From: Aegilops tauschii subsp. strangulata
Lineage: Eukaryota; Streptophyta; Magnoliopsida; Poales; Poaceae
Length of the DNA: 64,000 nt
Direction of reading: 5' to 3'
Assembly: GCF_002575655.3 (NCBI RefSeq)
Contig: NC_053040.3
Span: forward strand, 359,288,267 to 359,352,266
The translations under genes were made by a program, and so were the position numbers. Positions 9,991-22,475 of this stretch are shown here, piece by piece. The notes under the pieces were generated by a model. The model saw only the letters and a list, made by a program, of their open reading frames with translations, was not told the DNA's origin and searched no databases. Within the stretch, counting starts at the first letter, position 1, and every line of letters begins with the position of its first letter.

Positions 9991-12955
9991 AAGAAGAATA
10001 GACTCCCAGTTAAAGAAATTACTGAGAGATTATGAGATCAAATGGAGACAAAGAGCTCATGAGGGAGACTTAAAAGAGGGTGATGAAAACACTAGATACT
10101 TTCATTTGAAAGCTAGTGGGAGAAAGAGGAAGAACTATATTGATTGCTGCTCAATGAAGGGGTGCAGGTCTCACGGGAGGAGGAACTGATTAAGCACATT
10201 ACTGTGTTCTATAAAAACTTATTTGGAGAGCTCGAGATTTCTGAAATAAGCCTGGGAGATATTCATTACTCCCAACTATCAGAACAAGATAGAAACTTCC
10301 TTACAAAATATTTTGGTATGGAGGAAATCAAAGAGGTGGTATTTGGGCTCAAACATAATAAAGCTGCATAGAAATTTTGGGACATCATTAAGTATGATAT
10401 CAAAGAGACTTTTGATCCTTTCATAGGGGGATTTGAATACAGAAAGACTAAATCATGGAATAATTGCTCTTATTCCCAAAGTTCAAGATGCCAATGTGAT
10501 TCAGAAATTCATACCTATATGCCTGCTAAATGTCAGTTATAAATACTGACTAACCTTTTGGCAGTCAGGCTGGGTTGATTATTGACAATTTCATTTCTCC
10601 TGCGACTACCTTTATCAAGGATAGGTTCATCATGTAAGGGGTGGTACTCCTACATGAAATAATCCATGAGATGAAGATCGGGAAAATGACTGGTCTGCTA
10701 CTCAAAATTGATTTTAAGAAAGCATATGACCGGGTGAAATGGCTCTACCAGATGATGCAAGCAAAAGGCTTTGGTGATGTGTGGTGAGACTAGGTTATGA
10801 AATTGGTGAAAGGTGGAAGAGTGGATATGAAGGTGAATGAGCAGGTTGGACCTTATTTTCCAACTCACAAAGGGGTGAGACAGGGGGATCCTGCATCCCC
10901 ACTTTTGTTTAACATCATAGCTGATGGGTTGGCTACTTTGGTTAAGAGAGCACATGATCAGGGGTTGGTGTCTGGGCTTATGTCAGACCTTGTAAATGAG
11001 GAATTTGTAATCCTGCAATATGCAGATGATACCATATTCTTTCTTGAGGATGATCTTGAAAAAGGCAGGAATCTGAAATATGTTCTATGTGTATTTGAAC
11101 AGTTGTCTGGTTTGAGAATAAATTTTCACAAGAGTGAGATTTTCTGCCTTGGAGAAGCTAAGGAAAAAGTGCAGGAATATGTATAAATATATTATCTTGT
11201 AAATAAGGATCTCTGCCTTTGCAGTATTTGGGGCTCCCAGTTGATGATAAAAGGATTAGTAATGCATAATAGGGCCCTGCCGAGGAGAAGATTGAAAAAA
11301 GGATGGCTGGATGGACTGGAAATCCGTTGTCAATAGGAGACAGAGTTACTCTGGTGAACTCATGCCTCAGTAGTATCCCATTCTTCATGTTGTCCTTTTT
11401 GGAAGATCCAAAAGTGGTGCTAAAAAATATGAACTCTAGTAGATCCAGAATGGTTTGGGAGGAAACACAAGAGAAGAGAAGATACCATCTGGTTAATTAG
11501 CCTACTGTTTCTATGCCAAAAAGTTGTGGTGGCTTGGGTATTTTAGACTTGGAAGTTATGAATTAATGTCTGTTGATGAAGTGGCTATGGAAGCTAGAGA
11601 CCTCTGAGGAACTCTGGCAAGAGATGTTGCACAACAAGTATCTAGCAAACCAACCACTATCTACTACAAGTTGTGGCCCTGGTGATTCACACTTTTGGCA
11701 GGGGTTGATGGAGATCAAATATCTTTTTGTCAGCCTTGCCAGGAGTGTGGTGGGGGATGGAGCCAGGACTTTATTCTGGGAAGATGTTTGGCTAGAGGGA
11801 GGAAAACTGGCTAATGCTTTCCCTAGGCCATACAATATAACTTTTGACAAGATGGTGACTGTGAAACAAGTTATGAAAAAGGGATGGGAGAATGTTACTA
11901 TCAGAAGATCCTTGCATGGAGAATATTTGGCCCAGTGGATGAGGTAAATGGAAAAGTGGAGAAGGTTGAGCTCATTGAAGAGAGAGAGAGAGAGAGATAT
12001 GTGGTTGCTTGGTGGCATGAAGAGGTTTGTGGTGAAGGAGTTGTATATGTTTCTTAAGTCCTCTCTTGTGGTTGAGTTTAGAGGAATATGGAAACCGAGG
12101 ATGCCAACGAAAATTAAAATCTTCTTGTGGCTGATGATCAAGAATAGTATTCCGACTAAGGACAATTTGATTAGGAGAGGATGGACTGGAAATGAAGAAT
12201 GGCATTCCTGATGCTCCAAAGAAAGCGAAGACCACTTGCTGTTCCAGTTGCACTTTAGTCAGATTTGTCTGGCAGGTGGTGGTTTGTGCTTTTGATCTAT
12301 CTAGGCCTCCTAACGGGATCTCTCACATGATGGGTGGATGGATTAGATCCTTTCGCAAGAAGCATAGGTGGCTGGTCCTAATTGGGGGTCTACTATATGC
12401 TGGACTTCTGAAAAACTAGAAATAGGGCCTGTTTCAATAAGTTTCCCGATGATCCTTATTCTGTAGTTTACAGATTTTGCTCGTTGTTGAACCCTTGGAA
12501 AATATTGCAAAGAACCCAAGATAGGAGCGCAAGTGAAGATGGGGTGCTGAGGATCAGGGAGGTGCTGAGAGATTTTCAATAAAAGTCATGGATGGAACCA
12601 CTCGGGAGAAGAATTTGCGGATGATAGGGCGCGTGGTGGAGCCAAAGTTTGATAAGGAAGAAGATCCCTTTTCTTCTCCTACGTTTTGATTTTGTTGGTC
12701 TAGAACTTCTGTTATGTTGTGTTTGATTTGCTCATGCGCCTATGATAGAGTCTAAGTGGTGTGTGTTGAGCAGGCTGTTCCACCTACATGTGGTAGCAGC
12801 CTGTCCCAAGTGCTTTGCAGCTTTTGCTCGCATGTGGGTTGGGATTGCCCATCCTTAGTTTTGTGTTTTTTGTTCTCTGATGATATATTGTAGAACTATT
12901 TGCGTTTTCTTCAATGGAGTTCGACGAGGGAAGGCTCGTTGTTTTACAAAAAACT
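9990..12955 (+). mobile_element. Decayed LINE (non-LTR retrotransposon, L1-like)
   Basis: Plus-strand fragments in changing frames give, in order, an ENTRYFH-type linker, the RT palm with YADD, and a C-terminal zf-RVT-like block. The 3' end holds a typical plant LINE tail (about 12700-12955) ending in an A-rich stretch. No endonuclease domain is visible upstream of RT, so the copy is 5' truncated or rearranged. The 5' border is approximate. Confidence 0.82.
10003..12415 (+). pseudogene. LINE reverse transcriptase with zf-RVT region
   Basis: Coding similarity is spread over open blocks at 10144-10371, 10797-11186, 11303-11500, 11573-11947 and 11948-12211, separated by stops and frameshifts. 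The block 10797-11186 has KGVRQGDPASPLLFN and the catalytic QYADDT (about 11016-11033). The block near 12060-12200 has IWKPRMPTKIKIFLWL and NLIRRGWTG, matching the zf-RVT domain of plant LINEs. The protein would have carried out target-primed reverse transcription; this copy cannot. Confidence 0.88.
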
Positions 12956-14499
12956 CCCTCATGTCCAGGTTAATTACCACTGATTTAGTAAAAGTAAACC
13001 AATGATAATTTAGTACAACTAAATTGGCAACAATTAATATGATTTTTTTGTAGAATCCGACAATTAATATGGATATGATGACGTAATAAAACAAAACATA
13101 ACAGGAAGATAAAATAAAAAAACACACAGAACAATATGTGGGCCGGCCCATTTACTAAGCGCGAGAGGCAAGCGCCTCATTTCCACGCCCATTTGCAACT
13201 ACTGTACTGAGAGGGGAATCAGTTACTTTAAAGACTGAGGTTGAATGCTGGATGAATGTCTTCGTTGAATAAAGCTCTCATAATTCTCTGCAGAAAAAGA
13301 CAGAGGTTAAACTTAGGTATTGTAGCGAACCATTGTATTGCACTATAGGAAACCATTGTAACGTAGCGCCCGATACTCTAGGAAACCGGCTACTGTAGCA
13401 AACTTTTGAAAAATGGTTGAGGTTAATTTTTTTGAAATGGTCCAGGCTATTATTTTTTATAGTGAACAATTTTGAAAACATGAAGATTTTTTAGAATTGT
13501 GAACAATTTGTGGGAACACGAATAGTTTCTGACCATTTATTGAAAAACATGAACAAATTTCAAAATTGTTATTTTAATTTTTTGAAATTATGTACATTTA
13601 AAAAAAAAGTTGTGTGTACGAGAAAAGTTCACATTATACTGGAAATAACTTCATCATATATTAAAAAATGCTTAGTGTGTATTTAAAAAAATATTCACCG
13701 TAAGTGTGTATTTTAAAACCAATCCACTGTACATTATAAAAATTAGCATGTATATTTTGAAATGTTGAACATAATTAGAACAAAAATTATAGTACATACA
13801 TCTATAAAAAAAGGTGAAAAGGAAACAAATGAAAAAACCAAACATGGAAAAAATAAAAAATAAAAAGAAAGAAAAAACCCAAAACAAAACCACAGTAGAA
13901 AAAGGAAAAAAATCAATAAATAACCAAAAGGAAAACAGTAAACCATAAAAATGCTGGAACAAAAACCACAACAAAAAACAAAAAAATCTTGAAATTCACT
14001 GCAACACTGCAACAAACAAAACAGCAAGAAAAGAACCAAAAGAGAAGTAAGAAAGGAAAACAAAAACAATAATGTTTCAACAGTGTAGCAAACGAAACAA
14101 CATATTAAACACTGAACTGGGCAGCCCAGTTTGGCCTGCAGTAGGCATTATCTTATCCATTTGCTGCCCGCTGGGCTCTGCAAGCGCCGGCCAGCGCTTC
14201 TGGCGCTTGCACACGACGTGTAGCGGGCCGGTCCAACGAAACAGTGGGAAAAATGCAAACGCGAAGGGAAAAAAGCTGCCGCTAATTCAGGCACGACAGG
14301 AATGGATCTCTGCACGCCAAAGGCAACAGCTTCGAGTCTTCACCACTATACCAAGCTCAGTATGTTGCCTATTATTAGGAAAATAACTCTATTTGAGCTC
14401 TCCCTTAGACAAACATTAACATATATTCAACTTTCTTCACGTTGATTAATATAAAAAAACGAAAAATTCCCCCAAAACGAAAACGTTTACGAATTCAAA

Positions 14500-14880
14500 A
14501 ATGTTCTGGATTTTGAACAAAAAATTCACGAAATTTCTCCAAAAAGGTTCACCAAAGTTGAAAAAAGTTAATCAAATTTGAAAATAGTTCACCGATTCCT
14601 AAAAAAGTTCATCGATTTTTTGAAAAATGCTCACTGAATTTGATAAAAGTTCATCAAAGTTGAAAATAGTTCATCGATATCTAAAAAAGTTAATTGATTT
14701 TTGAAAAAAGTTCACCGAATTTGATAAAAATTCATCGAATTTGAAAAAAGTTCATCAAATTTAAAAAGTTCATCGATTTTCAAAAATAGTTCATCCAAAA
14801 ATGGAAAAGTTCATCGATTTGTGAAATAAGTTCAATGAATTTTCCAAAAAGTTCATTAAAAAGTGAAACAGTTCACGAAC
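14500..14880. repeat. AT-rich array of GTTCATCGAATTTGAAAAAA-type units
   Basis: Units of roughly 20-30 bp recur more than a dozen times, each with a variant of GTTCATCGA or GTTCACCGA followed by TTTTGAAAAA. Spacing and sequence are imperfect. The same style of array, with AAGTTCATAAA-like units, resumes at about 15540-15870. Confidence 0.7.
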
Positions 14881-15002
14881 TAAAAAACCACGCATTGAAG
14901 AAGATAAATAAAAGAAATGGTAAAAGAACTGGAAAAAAATAAAAGAAAAATAACAAAACAAACTGACAAACGGATAAAAGAGTAAATCGAAGATAGAGTG
15001 CA

Positions 15003-15090
15003 CAAGTTGGTTAGTGGCCTGGTGGTTGTGGCGTGTTCATTTGTGAAGGAGGTCATGGGTTCGATTTGGTAGTAGTGCGAAATTTTCGGA
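15003..15090 (+). other. Degenerate tRNA-like segment
   Basis: A TTGGTTAGTGGCCTGG stretch resembles an RNA polymerase III A box, and GGGTTCGATTTGG about 40 bp later resembles a B box (last C changed to T). No complete cloverleaf is evident, so I do not call a tRNA gene. It may be a SINE or tRNA-derived remnant. Confidence 0.3.
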
Positions 15091-15993
15091 TTAAAACACT
15101 AGAAGAAAAAACTCTTCACGGGCCGGCCCAGCAAGAGAGGTGATGTGCGCTGCAGGCGCTAGTTAATGAAAATGCACGTTAACGGGCGCCTGCAGCGCCA
15201 AATAGGGTTTGCCTAGCTCCTATTCCCCGGGAGCAACTAATGAAGGGGCATCCCTTGCGGAAACCCCGTAACTTTCTTAGGATATTTTTGTATGCGTTTT
15301 CTGGTTTTAGATGGGTTTTATTCGGGGTTTTCTGTTTTCGTCCAGTTTTCCCTAGGCATTGGAGAAAAAGAAATTCAAAAAATGTGTGAAAAAACATGTT
15401 TCTTTCCTTCCACGGGACACACATATTTGCTTCCGCGAGAGTCACAACTTTGAAAGAATGTGAAATCAAAAAAGATTTATTGATATTGTAAAAGATCGTC
15501 CATTTGAGAAAATTTCATGATTTTTGGCAAACATTACAAATTTTAAAAAATCATAAAATGAAAAAAGTTTGTAAAATTGAAAACAATCATCGATTTTGAA
15601 GAAAAGTTCGTAAACTTGAAAAAACATCGATTATAAAAGTCTTCATTTTTGAAAAAAAGTTAATCAAATTATGAGAAATGTTTAGAAAGCTGAAAAAATT
15701 CATAGTTTTTGAAAAAAAATCTTCGAATTTGAAGAAAAAACCTCAATATTTCATAAAAGCATCAATTTTAAGAAAATTTTATATTTTCTTTGGGAAAAAG
15801 TTAATATATTTTGAAGAAAAAGTTCACAAGTTTTTATAAAATCATCATTTTTGAAAAAAAATCACACATTTCAGAAAATAAGGATAAACAAAATAGAAAA
15901 GGGAAAAATAAGTGAATAATAAAAAGATAAAACCGATCAAAACCGTCCCTAAAAAATAAAACGGAAAATAGGCTGGAAGCTTCCCAAACTTGC

Positions 15994-16275
15994 ATTAAGC
16001 GAGATAGTAGCAGCTCTCGCTAAAGGTTTCCCTCCCCGTGTCGATTGGGCCGGCCCAATCCAAAAGCTTCCCAAAACTGGCATGGCAGCTTCCCAAAATT
16101 TGTGACCGAACTACACACAATACCTTTTAAATAGGCAGGCCCGCAGAGAAAAAGATCGAGGGGGAGGGGTGTGGGATAGGATTTGCGCACCGCGAGTGTT
16201 ATGTCTCCCATTAAGAGAGACGGTAGCAACTCTCGCTGAAGGTTTCCCTCCTCCGCGTCGTATTGGGCCGGCACA
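15994..16275. repeat. Direct repeat pair of ~65 bp
   Basis: The segment starting cattaagcgagatagtagca (about 15994) recurs as cattaagagagacggtagca at about 16210. Both run through ctctcgct-aaggtttccctcc and a GGGCCGG block. Offset is about 216 bp. The pair may be termini of a small decayed element. Confidence 0.6.
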
Positions 16276-16314
16276 TTCGCGCACACACAATACCTAATAA
16301 TAGTAGAGGAAAGG

Positions 16315-16387
16315 GGAGAAGAAGGGATTGATCCCTCGTCTCCAGGGTGATCACACGCACTGCTAGCCACTCCGCCAACTCTCATTT
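16315..16387 (-). other. tRNA-like segment with A and B box matches
   Basis: On the minus strand TGGCGGAGTGG fits the A box consensus TRGYNNARNNG, and GATCAATCC about 35 bp later fits the B box GWTCRANNC. Acceptor and anticodon stems are not convincing, so it is a tRNA-derived remnant or chance match. The CACTA element inserted directly beside it. Confidence 0.35.
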
Positions 16388-16780
16388 CACTACTAGGAGA
16401 AACCTTATAGATAGAAATTTAGTAGTAGCGCTGGTTATGTGTACAGCGCTACTGACACTTAGTAGTATCGCTGTTTGACACCAAGCGCTACATGTACAAA
16501 AGTAGCAGTAGCGCTGGGACCCCTTGCAGCGCTACTGCTAAGTAGTCCCATGGCCACCAGCAGGGGCTACACGTAGTAGTAGCGGTCGGCTGGAACCAGC
16601 GCTACTACTAGAGACATAGTAGTAGCGCTGGGCCACCAGCCAACCGCTATAGCTAAGTCTGCACGGTGGGCTCAACTTAGCAGTAACGCTTGTCGACGAA
16701 CCAACGCTACTGCTAATGCTACCTTATCCTCTTCCCCGCCGGCCCGATCACTCTCCCTCTCACACTCTCATCGTCCAACC
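16388..16780 (+). repeat. Left CACTA terminus and subterminal repeats
   Basis: After the terminal CACTACTAGG, motifs AGTAGCGCTG, GCGCTAC and GTAGTAGCG recur about ten times up to 16720 in both orientations. Such subterminal repeats are the usual transposase-binding region of CACTA elements. Confidence 0.85.
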
Positions 16781-18503
16781 TGTTGGGGAATGTAGTATTT
16801 CAAAAAAATTCCTACGGTCACGCAAGATCTATCTAGGAGAAGCATAGCAACGAGCGGGGAGAGTGAGTCCACGTCCCTCGTAGACCGAAAGCGGAAGCGT
16901 TTAGTAACGCGGTTGATGTAGTCGAACGTCTTCGCGATCCAACCGATCAAGTACTGAACGCACAACACCTCCGCGATCTGCACACGTTCAGCTCGGTGAA
17001 GTCCCTCGAACTCTTGATCCAGCTGAGGCCGAGGGAGAGTTCCGTCAGCACGACAGTGTGGTGACGGTGATGATGAAGTTACCGGCGCAGGGCTTCGCCT
17101 AAGCACTACGACGATATGACCGAGGTGTAAAACTGTGGAGGGGGCACTACACACGTCTAAAGATCAACTTGTGTGTCTATGTGGTGCCCCCTCCCCTGTA
17201 TATAAAGGAGGGGAGGAGGAGGCCGGCCGGCCACAAGGGGCGCGCCCAAGGGGGGGGAATCCTACTCCAAGTAGGAATAGGTTCCCCCCTTTCCTAGTCC
17301 AACTAGGAGAAGAAGGAAGGAGAGGGAGAGGGAGAGGGAAAGAGGGGCCGCGCCCCCTCCCCTAGTCCTATTTGGACTCCCCTTTGGGGGGGCGCCACCT
17401 CTTGACTGCGGGCCTCTCTCTCCCCTAAGGCCCACTAAGGCCCATAACTTCTCGGGGGGGTTCCGGTAACCCTCCGGCACTCCAGTTTTATCCGAAACTG
17501 TCCGGAACACTTCCGATGTCCGAATTACATGGTCCAATATATCAATCTTTATGTCTCGACCATTTCGAGACTCCTCGTCATGTCCGTGATCACATCCAGG
17601 ACTCCGAACAACCTTCGGTACATCAAATCACATAAACTCATAATACGAATCGTCATCGAACGTTAAGCCTGCGGACCCTACGGGTTCGAGAACTATGTAG
17701 ACATGACCGAGACACTTCTCCGGTCAATAAACAATAGCGGAACCTGGATGCTCATATTGGCTCCTACATATTCTACGAAGATCTTTATCGGTCAAACCGC
17801 ATAACAACATACGTTGTTCCCTTTGTCATCGGTATGTTACTTGCCCGAGATTCGATCGTCGGTATCACCATACCTAGTTCAATCTCGTTACCGGCAAGTC
17901 TCTTTACTCGTTCTGTAATGCATCATCCTGCAACTAACTCATTAGTCACATCGCTTGCAAGGCTTATAGTGATGTGCATTACCGAGAGGGCCCAGAGATA
18001 CCTCTCCGACAATCAGAGTGACAAATCCTAATCTCGATCTATGCCAACTCAACAAACACCATCGGAGACACCTGTAGAGAATCTTTATAATCACCCAGTT
18101 ACGTTGTGACGTTTGATAGCACACTAAGTGTTCCTCCGGTATTCGGGAGTTGCATAATCTCATAGTCATAGGAACATGTATAAGTCATGAAGAAAGCAAT
18201 AGCAATGAACTAAACGATCATAGTGCTAAGCTAATGGATGGGTCTTGTCCATCACATCATTCTCTAATGATGTGATCCCGTTCATCAAATGACAACACAT
18301 GTCTATGGCTAGGAAACTTAACCATCTTTGATTAACGAGCTAGTCTAGTAGAGGAATACTAGGGACATTCTGTTTGTCTATGTATTCACACATGTACTAA
18401 GTTTCCGGTTAATATAATTCTAGCATGAATAACAAACATTTATCATGATATAAGGAAATATAAATAACTACTTTATTATTGCCTCTAGGGCATATTTCCT
18501 TCA
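16781..18503 (-). repeat. 3' LTR of the Angela-type copia element
   Basis: It is bounded by TGTTGGGGAA on the left and CATATTTCCTTCA on the right, 1723 bp, with TG...CA ends. It is the reverse complement of the family LTR that also forms the solo LTR at 35997-37727. A TATA-like GTATATAAAGG region lies at about 17198-17208. Confidence 0.92.
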
Positions 18504-18536
18504 GTCTCCCACTTGCACTAGAGTCAATAATCTAGA

Positions 18537-19220
18537 TTACATTTTAATGATTCTAACACCCATGGAGTCTTGGTGTTGATGATGTTTTGCTCGTGAGACA
18601 GGCTTAGTCAACGGGTCTGCAACATTCAGATCTGTATGTATCTTGCAAATCTCTATGTCCCCATCCGACACTTGATGACAGATGGAATTGAAGCGTCTCT
18701 TGATGTGCTTGGTCTTCTTGTGAAATCTTGATTCCTTTGCCAAGGCAATTGCACCAGTATTGTCACAAAAGATTTTCATTGGACCCGATGCACTAGGTAT
18801 AACACCTAGATCGGATATGAACTCCTTCATCCAGACTCCTTCATTTGCTGCTTCCGAAGCAGCTATGTACTCCGCATCACACGTAGATCCCGCCACGACG
18901 TTCTGTTTGGAACTGCGCCAACTGACAGCTCCACCATTTAGTATAAATACGTATCCGGTTTGAGACTTAGAGTCATCCAGATCAGTGTCAAAGCTTGCAT
19001 CGACGTAACCATTTACAACAAGCTCTTTGTCACCTCCATAAACGAGAAACATATCCTTAGTCCTTTTCAGGTATTTCAGGATGTTCTTGACTGTTGTCCA
19101 GTGATCCACTCCTAGATTACTTTGGTACCTCGCTACTAAACTTATAGCAAGGCACACATTAGGTCTGGTACACAGCATTGCATACATGATAGAACCTATG
19201 GCTAAGGCATGGCCGGGCAT
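18537..19220 (-). pseudogene. Copia RNase H and RT end
   Basis: The frame encodes the LTR-proximal end of the polyprotein: MYAMLCTRPNVCLAISLVARYQ, then VNGYVDASFDTDLDDSKSQTG and the AEYIAASEAANEGVWMKEF motif of copia RNase H. It overlaps the RT frame by about 20 bp in a different frame, showing a frameshift near 19200-19220. It ends some 30 bp from the LTR, as usual. Confidence 0.92.
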
Positions 19221-20275
19221 TGAGTCTCACTCAACTTCACATCTTGTAACACAGGCAAGACCCCTTTCTTTGCTTGATCCATTTTGAACTTCTTCAAAAC
19301 TTTATCAAGGTATGTGCTTTGTGAAAGTCCAATTAAGCATCTTGATCTATCTCTATAGATTTTGATGCCCAATATATAAGAAGCTTCACCGAGGTCTTTC
19401 ATTGAAAAACTCTTATTCAAGTATCCTTTTATGCTATCCAGAAATTCTATATCATTTCCAATCAACAATATGTCATCCACATATAATATTAGAAATGCTA
19501 CAGAGCTCCCACTCACTTTCTTGTAAATACATGCTTCTCCAAAAGTCTGTATAAAACCATATGCTTTGATCACACTATCAAAATGTTTATTCCAACTCCG
19601 AGATGCTTGCACCAGTCCATAAATGGATCGCTGGAGCTTGCACACTTTGTTAGCATCCTTTGGATCGACAAAACCTTCTGGTTCCATCATATACAACTCT
19701 TCTTCCAGAAATCCATTCAGGAATGCAGTTTTGACATCCATTTGCCAAATTTCATAATCATAAAATGCGGCAATTGCTAACATGATTTGGGCGGACTTAA
19801 GCATCGCTACGGGTGAGAAGGTCTCATCGTAGTCAACTCCTTGAACTTGTCGAAAACCTTTCGCAACAAGTCGAGCTTTGTAGACAGTAACATTACCGTC
19901 AGCGTCAGTCTTCTTCTTGAAGATCCATTTATTCTCTATGGCTTGCCGATCATCGGGCAAGTCAACCAAAGTCCACACTTTGTTCTCATACATGGATCCC
20001 ATCTCAGATTTCATGGCCTCAAGCCATTTCGCGGAATCTGGGCTCATCGTCGCTTCCTCATAGTTCGTAGGTTCGTCATGGTCAAGTAACATGACCTCCA
20101 GAACAGGATTATTGTACCACTCTAGTGCGGATCTTACTCTGGTTGACCTACGAGGTTCAGTAGTAACTTGATCAGAAGTTTCATGATCATCATCATTAGC
20201 TTCCTCACTAATTGGTGTAGGTATCTGGAACTGATTTCTGTGATGAACTACTTTCCAATGAGGGAGCAGGTACAA
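19202..20275 (-). pseudogene. Copia reverse transcriptase
   Basis: The frame carries the copia RT block: KTDADGNVTVYKARLVAKGF, QMDVKTAFLNGFLEEELYM, the SIYGLVQASRSWN segment and the catalytic LYVDDILLIGND. This is a near full-length RT domain. The join to integrase at about 20208-20275 needs a frameshift, and another separates it from RNase H. The enzyme would have copied element RNA in cytoplasmic particles. Confidence 0.93.
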
Positions 20276-20774
20276 TTACCTCATCAAGTTCTACTTTCCT
20301 CCCACTCATTTCTTTCGAGAGAAACTCCTTCTCTAGAAAGGATCCATTCTTAGCAACGAAAATCTTGCCTTCGGATCTGTGATAGAAGGTGTACCCAACA
20401 GTTTCCTTTGGGTATCCTATGAAGACACATTTCTCCGATTTGGGTTCGAGCTTATCAGGTTGAAGCTTTTTCACATAGGCGTCGCAACCCCAAACTTTAA
20501 GAAACGACAACTTGGGTTTCTTGCCAAACCACAATTCATATGGTGTCGTCTCAACGGATTTAGATGGTGCCCTTTTTAACGTGAATGCAACCGTCTCTAA
20601 AGCATAACCCCAAAACGATAGCGGTAAATCAGTAAGAGACATCATAGATCGCACCATATATAATAAAGTGCGGTTACGATGTTCGGACACACCATTATGC
20701 TGTGGTGTTCCGGGTGGCGTGAGTTGTGAAACTATTCCGCATTGTTTCAAATCAAGACCAAACTCGTAACTCAA
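20208..20774 (-). pseudogene. Copia integrase C-terminal half
   Basis: It continues the integrase core: TPPGTPQHNGVSEHRNRTLL contains the third catalytic residue region, followed by the ETVAFTLKRAPSKSVETTPYE and GCDAYVKKL blocks of copia integrases. An in-frame TGA at about 20794 separates it from the upstream frame. Confidence 0.9.
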
Positions 20775-20795
20775 ATATTCACCTCCACGATCAGA

Positions 20796-22475
20796 TCATT
20801 GAAACTTTATTTTCTTGTTACGATGATTTTCCACTTCACTCTGAAATTCTATGAGCTTTTCAAATGTTTCAGACTTATGTTTCATGAAGTAGATATACCC
20901 ATATCTGCTCAAATCATCTGCGAAGGTTAGAAAATAACGATACCCGCCGCGAGCATCAACACTCATCGGACCGCATACATCAGTGTGTATTATTTCCAAT
21001 AAGTCTGTTGCTTGCTCCATTGTTCTGGAGAACGGAGTCTTATTCATCTTGCCTATGAGGCATGGTTCGCAAGCATCAAGTGATTCATAATCAAGTGATT
21101 CCAAAGGCCCATCAGCATGGAGTTTCTTCATGCGCTTTACACCAATATGACCTAAACGGCAGTGCCACAAATAAGTTGCACTATCATTATTAAGATTATA
21201 TCTTTTGGCTTTAATACTATGAATATGTGTATCACTACTATCGAGATTCAACAAAAATAGACCACTCATCAAGGGTGCATGACCATAAAAGATATTACTC
21301 ATATAAATAGAACAACCATTATTCTCTGATTTAAATGAATAACCGTCTCGCATCAAACAAGATCCAGATATAATGTTCATGCTTAATGCCGGCACCAAAT
21401 AACAATTATTCAGGTCTAAAACTAATCCCGAAGGTAGATGTAGAGGTAGCGTGCCGACGACGATCACATCGACTTTGGAACCATTTCCCACGCGCATCGT
21501 CACCTTGTCCTTAGCCAATCTTCGCTTAATCCGTAGCCCCTGTTTCGAGTTGCAAATATGAGCAACATAACCAGTATCAAATACCCAGGCGCTACTACAA
21601 GCATTAGTAAGGTACACATCAATAACATGTATATCAAATATACCTTTCACTTTGCCATCCTTCTTATCTGCCAAATACTTGGGGCAGTTCCGCTTCCAGT
21701 GACCAGTCCCTTTACAGTAGAAGCACTCAGTCTCAGGCTTAGGTCTAGACTTGGGTTTCTTCACTTGAGCAGCAACTTGCTTGCCGTTCTTCTTGAAGTT
21801 CCCCTTCTTCCGTTTTCCCTTTTTCTTGAAACTAGTGGTCTTGTTGACCATCAACACTTGATGCTCCTTCTTGATTTCTACCTCCGCAGCCTTTAGTATC
21901 GCGAAGAGCTCCGGAATTGTCTTATCCATCCCTTGCATATTATAGTTCATCATGAAGCTTTTGTAGCTTGGTGGCAGTGATTGAAGAACTCTGTTAATTA
22001 CACTATCAACCGGAAGATTAACTCCCAGTTGAGTCAAGTGATTGTGGTACCCAGACATTCTGAGTATATGCTCACTGACAGAACTATTCTCCACTTTGCA
22101 GCTGTAAAACTTATTGGAGACTTCATATCTCTCAATCCGGGCATTTGCTTGAAATATTAACTTCAACTCCTGGAACATCTCATATGCTCCATGACGTTCA
22201 AAACGTCGTTGAAGTCCCGGTTCTAAGCCGTAAAGCATGGCACACTGAACTATCGAGTAGTCCTCAGCTTTGCTCCGCCAGGCGTTCACAACATCTGGTG
22301 TTGCTCCTGCAGCGGGTCTTGCACCTAGCGGTGCTTCCAGGACGTAATTCTTCTGTACAGCAATGAGGATAATCCTCAAGTTACGGACCCAGTCCGTGTA
22401 GTTGCTACCATTATCTTTCAACTTAGCTTTCTCTAGGAACGCATTAAAATTCAATGGAACAGTAGAACGGGCCAT
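20796..22475 (-). pseudogene. Copia Gag, protease and integrase N-terminal half
   Basis: The 559-residue frame starts with MARSTVPLNF, a typical Angela/BARE-1 Gag start. It has a copia-type Gag (about 20-200), a Lys-rich segment, a CCHC knuckle CFYCKGTGHWKRNC (251-264), the protease motif AWVFDTGYVAHIC near 295 (usually DTGS), the zinc-finger part of integrase (HCRLGHIGVKRMKKLH) and the core start HTDVCGPM. It stops at a TGA where related elements have arginine before SDRGGEY, most simply a CGA to TGA change. Gag would form particles and protease would process the polyprotein. Confidence 0.92.

Larger units (their letters stand above)
12956..16387. other. AT-rich DNA with short-period arrays and GGGCCGGCCC motifs
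   Basis: There is no credible gene. Long Phe/Lys-rich frames at 13672-14069 come from A/T homopolymers. GGGCCGGCCC-type palindromes occur near 13142, 15120 and 16048, and GCGC-rich patches near 14180 and 15150-15210. The layout suggests several decayed Mutator-like or foldback elements, but I could not set termini or target duplications. The GCGCTGCAGGCGC patch at 15150 and GCGCCTGCAGCGCC patch at 15186 are inverted relative to each other. Confidence 0.4.

Noticed and set aside
13672..14069. Overlapping Phe/Leu-rich minus-strand open frames of 100-108 codons
   Set aside because: They arise from A-rich low-complexity DNA and show no conserved motif. They are not membrane proteins on this evidence.
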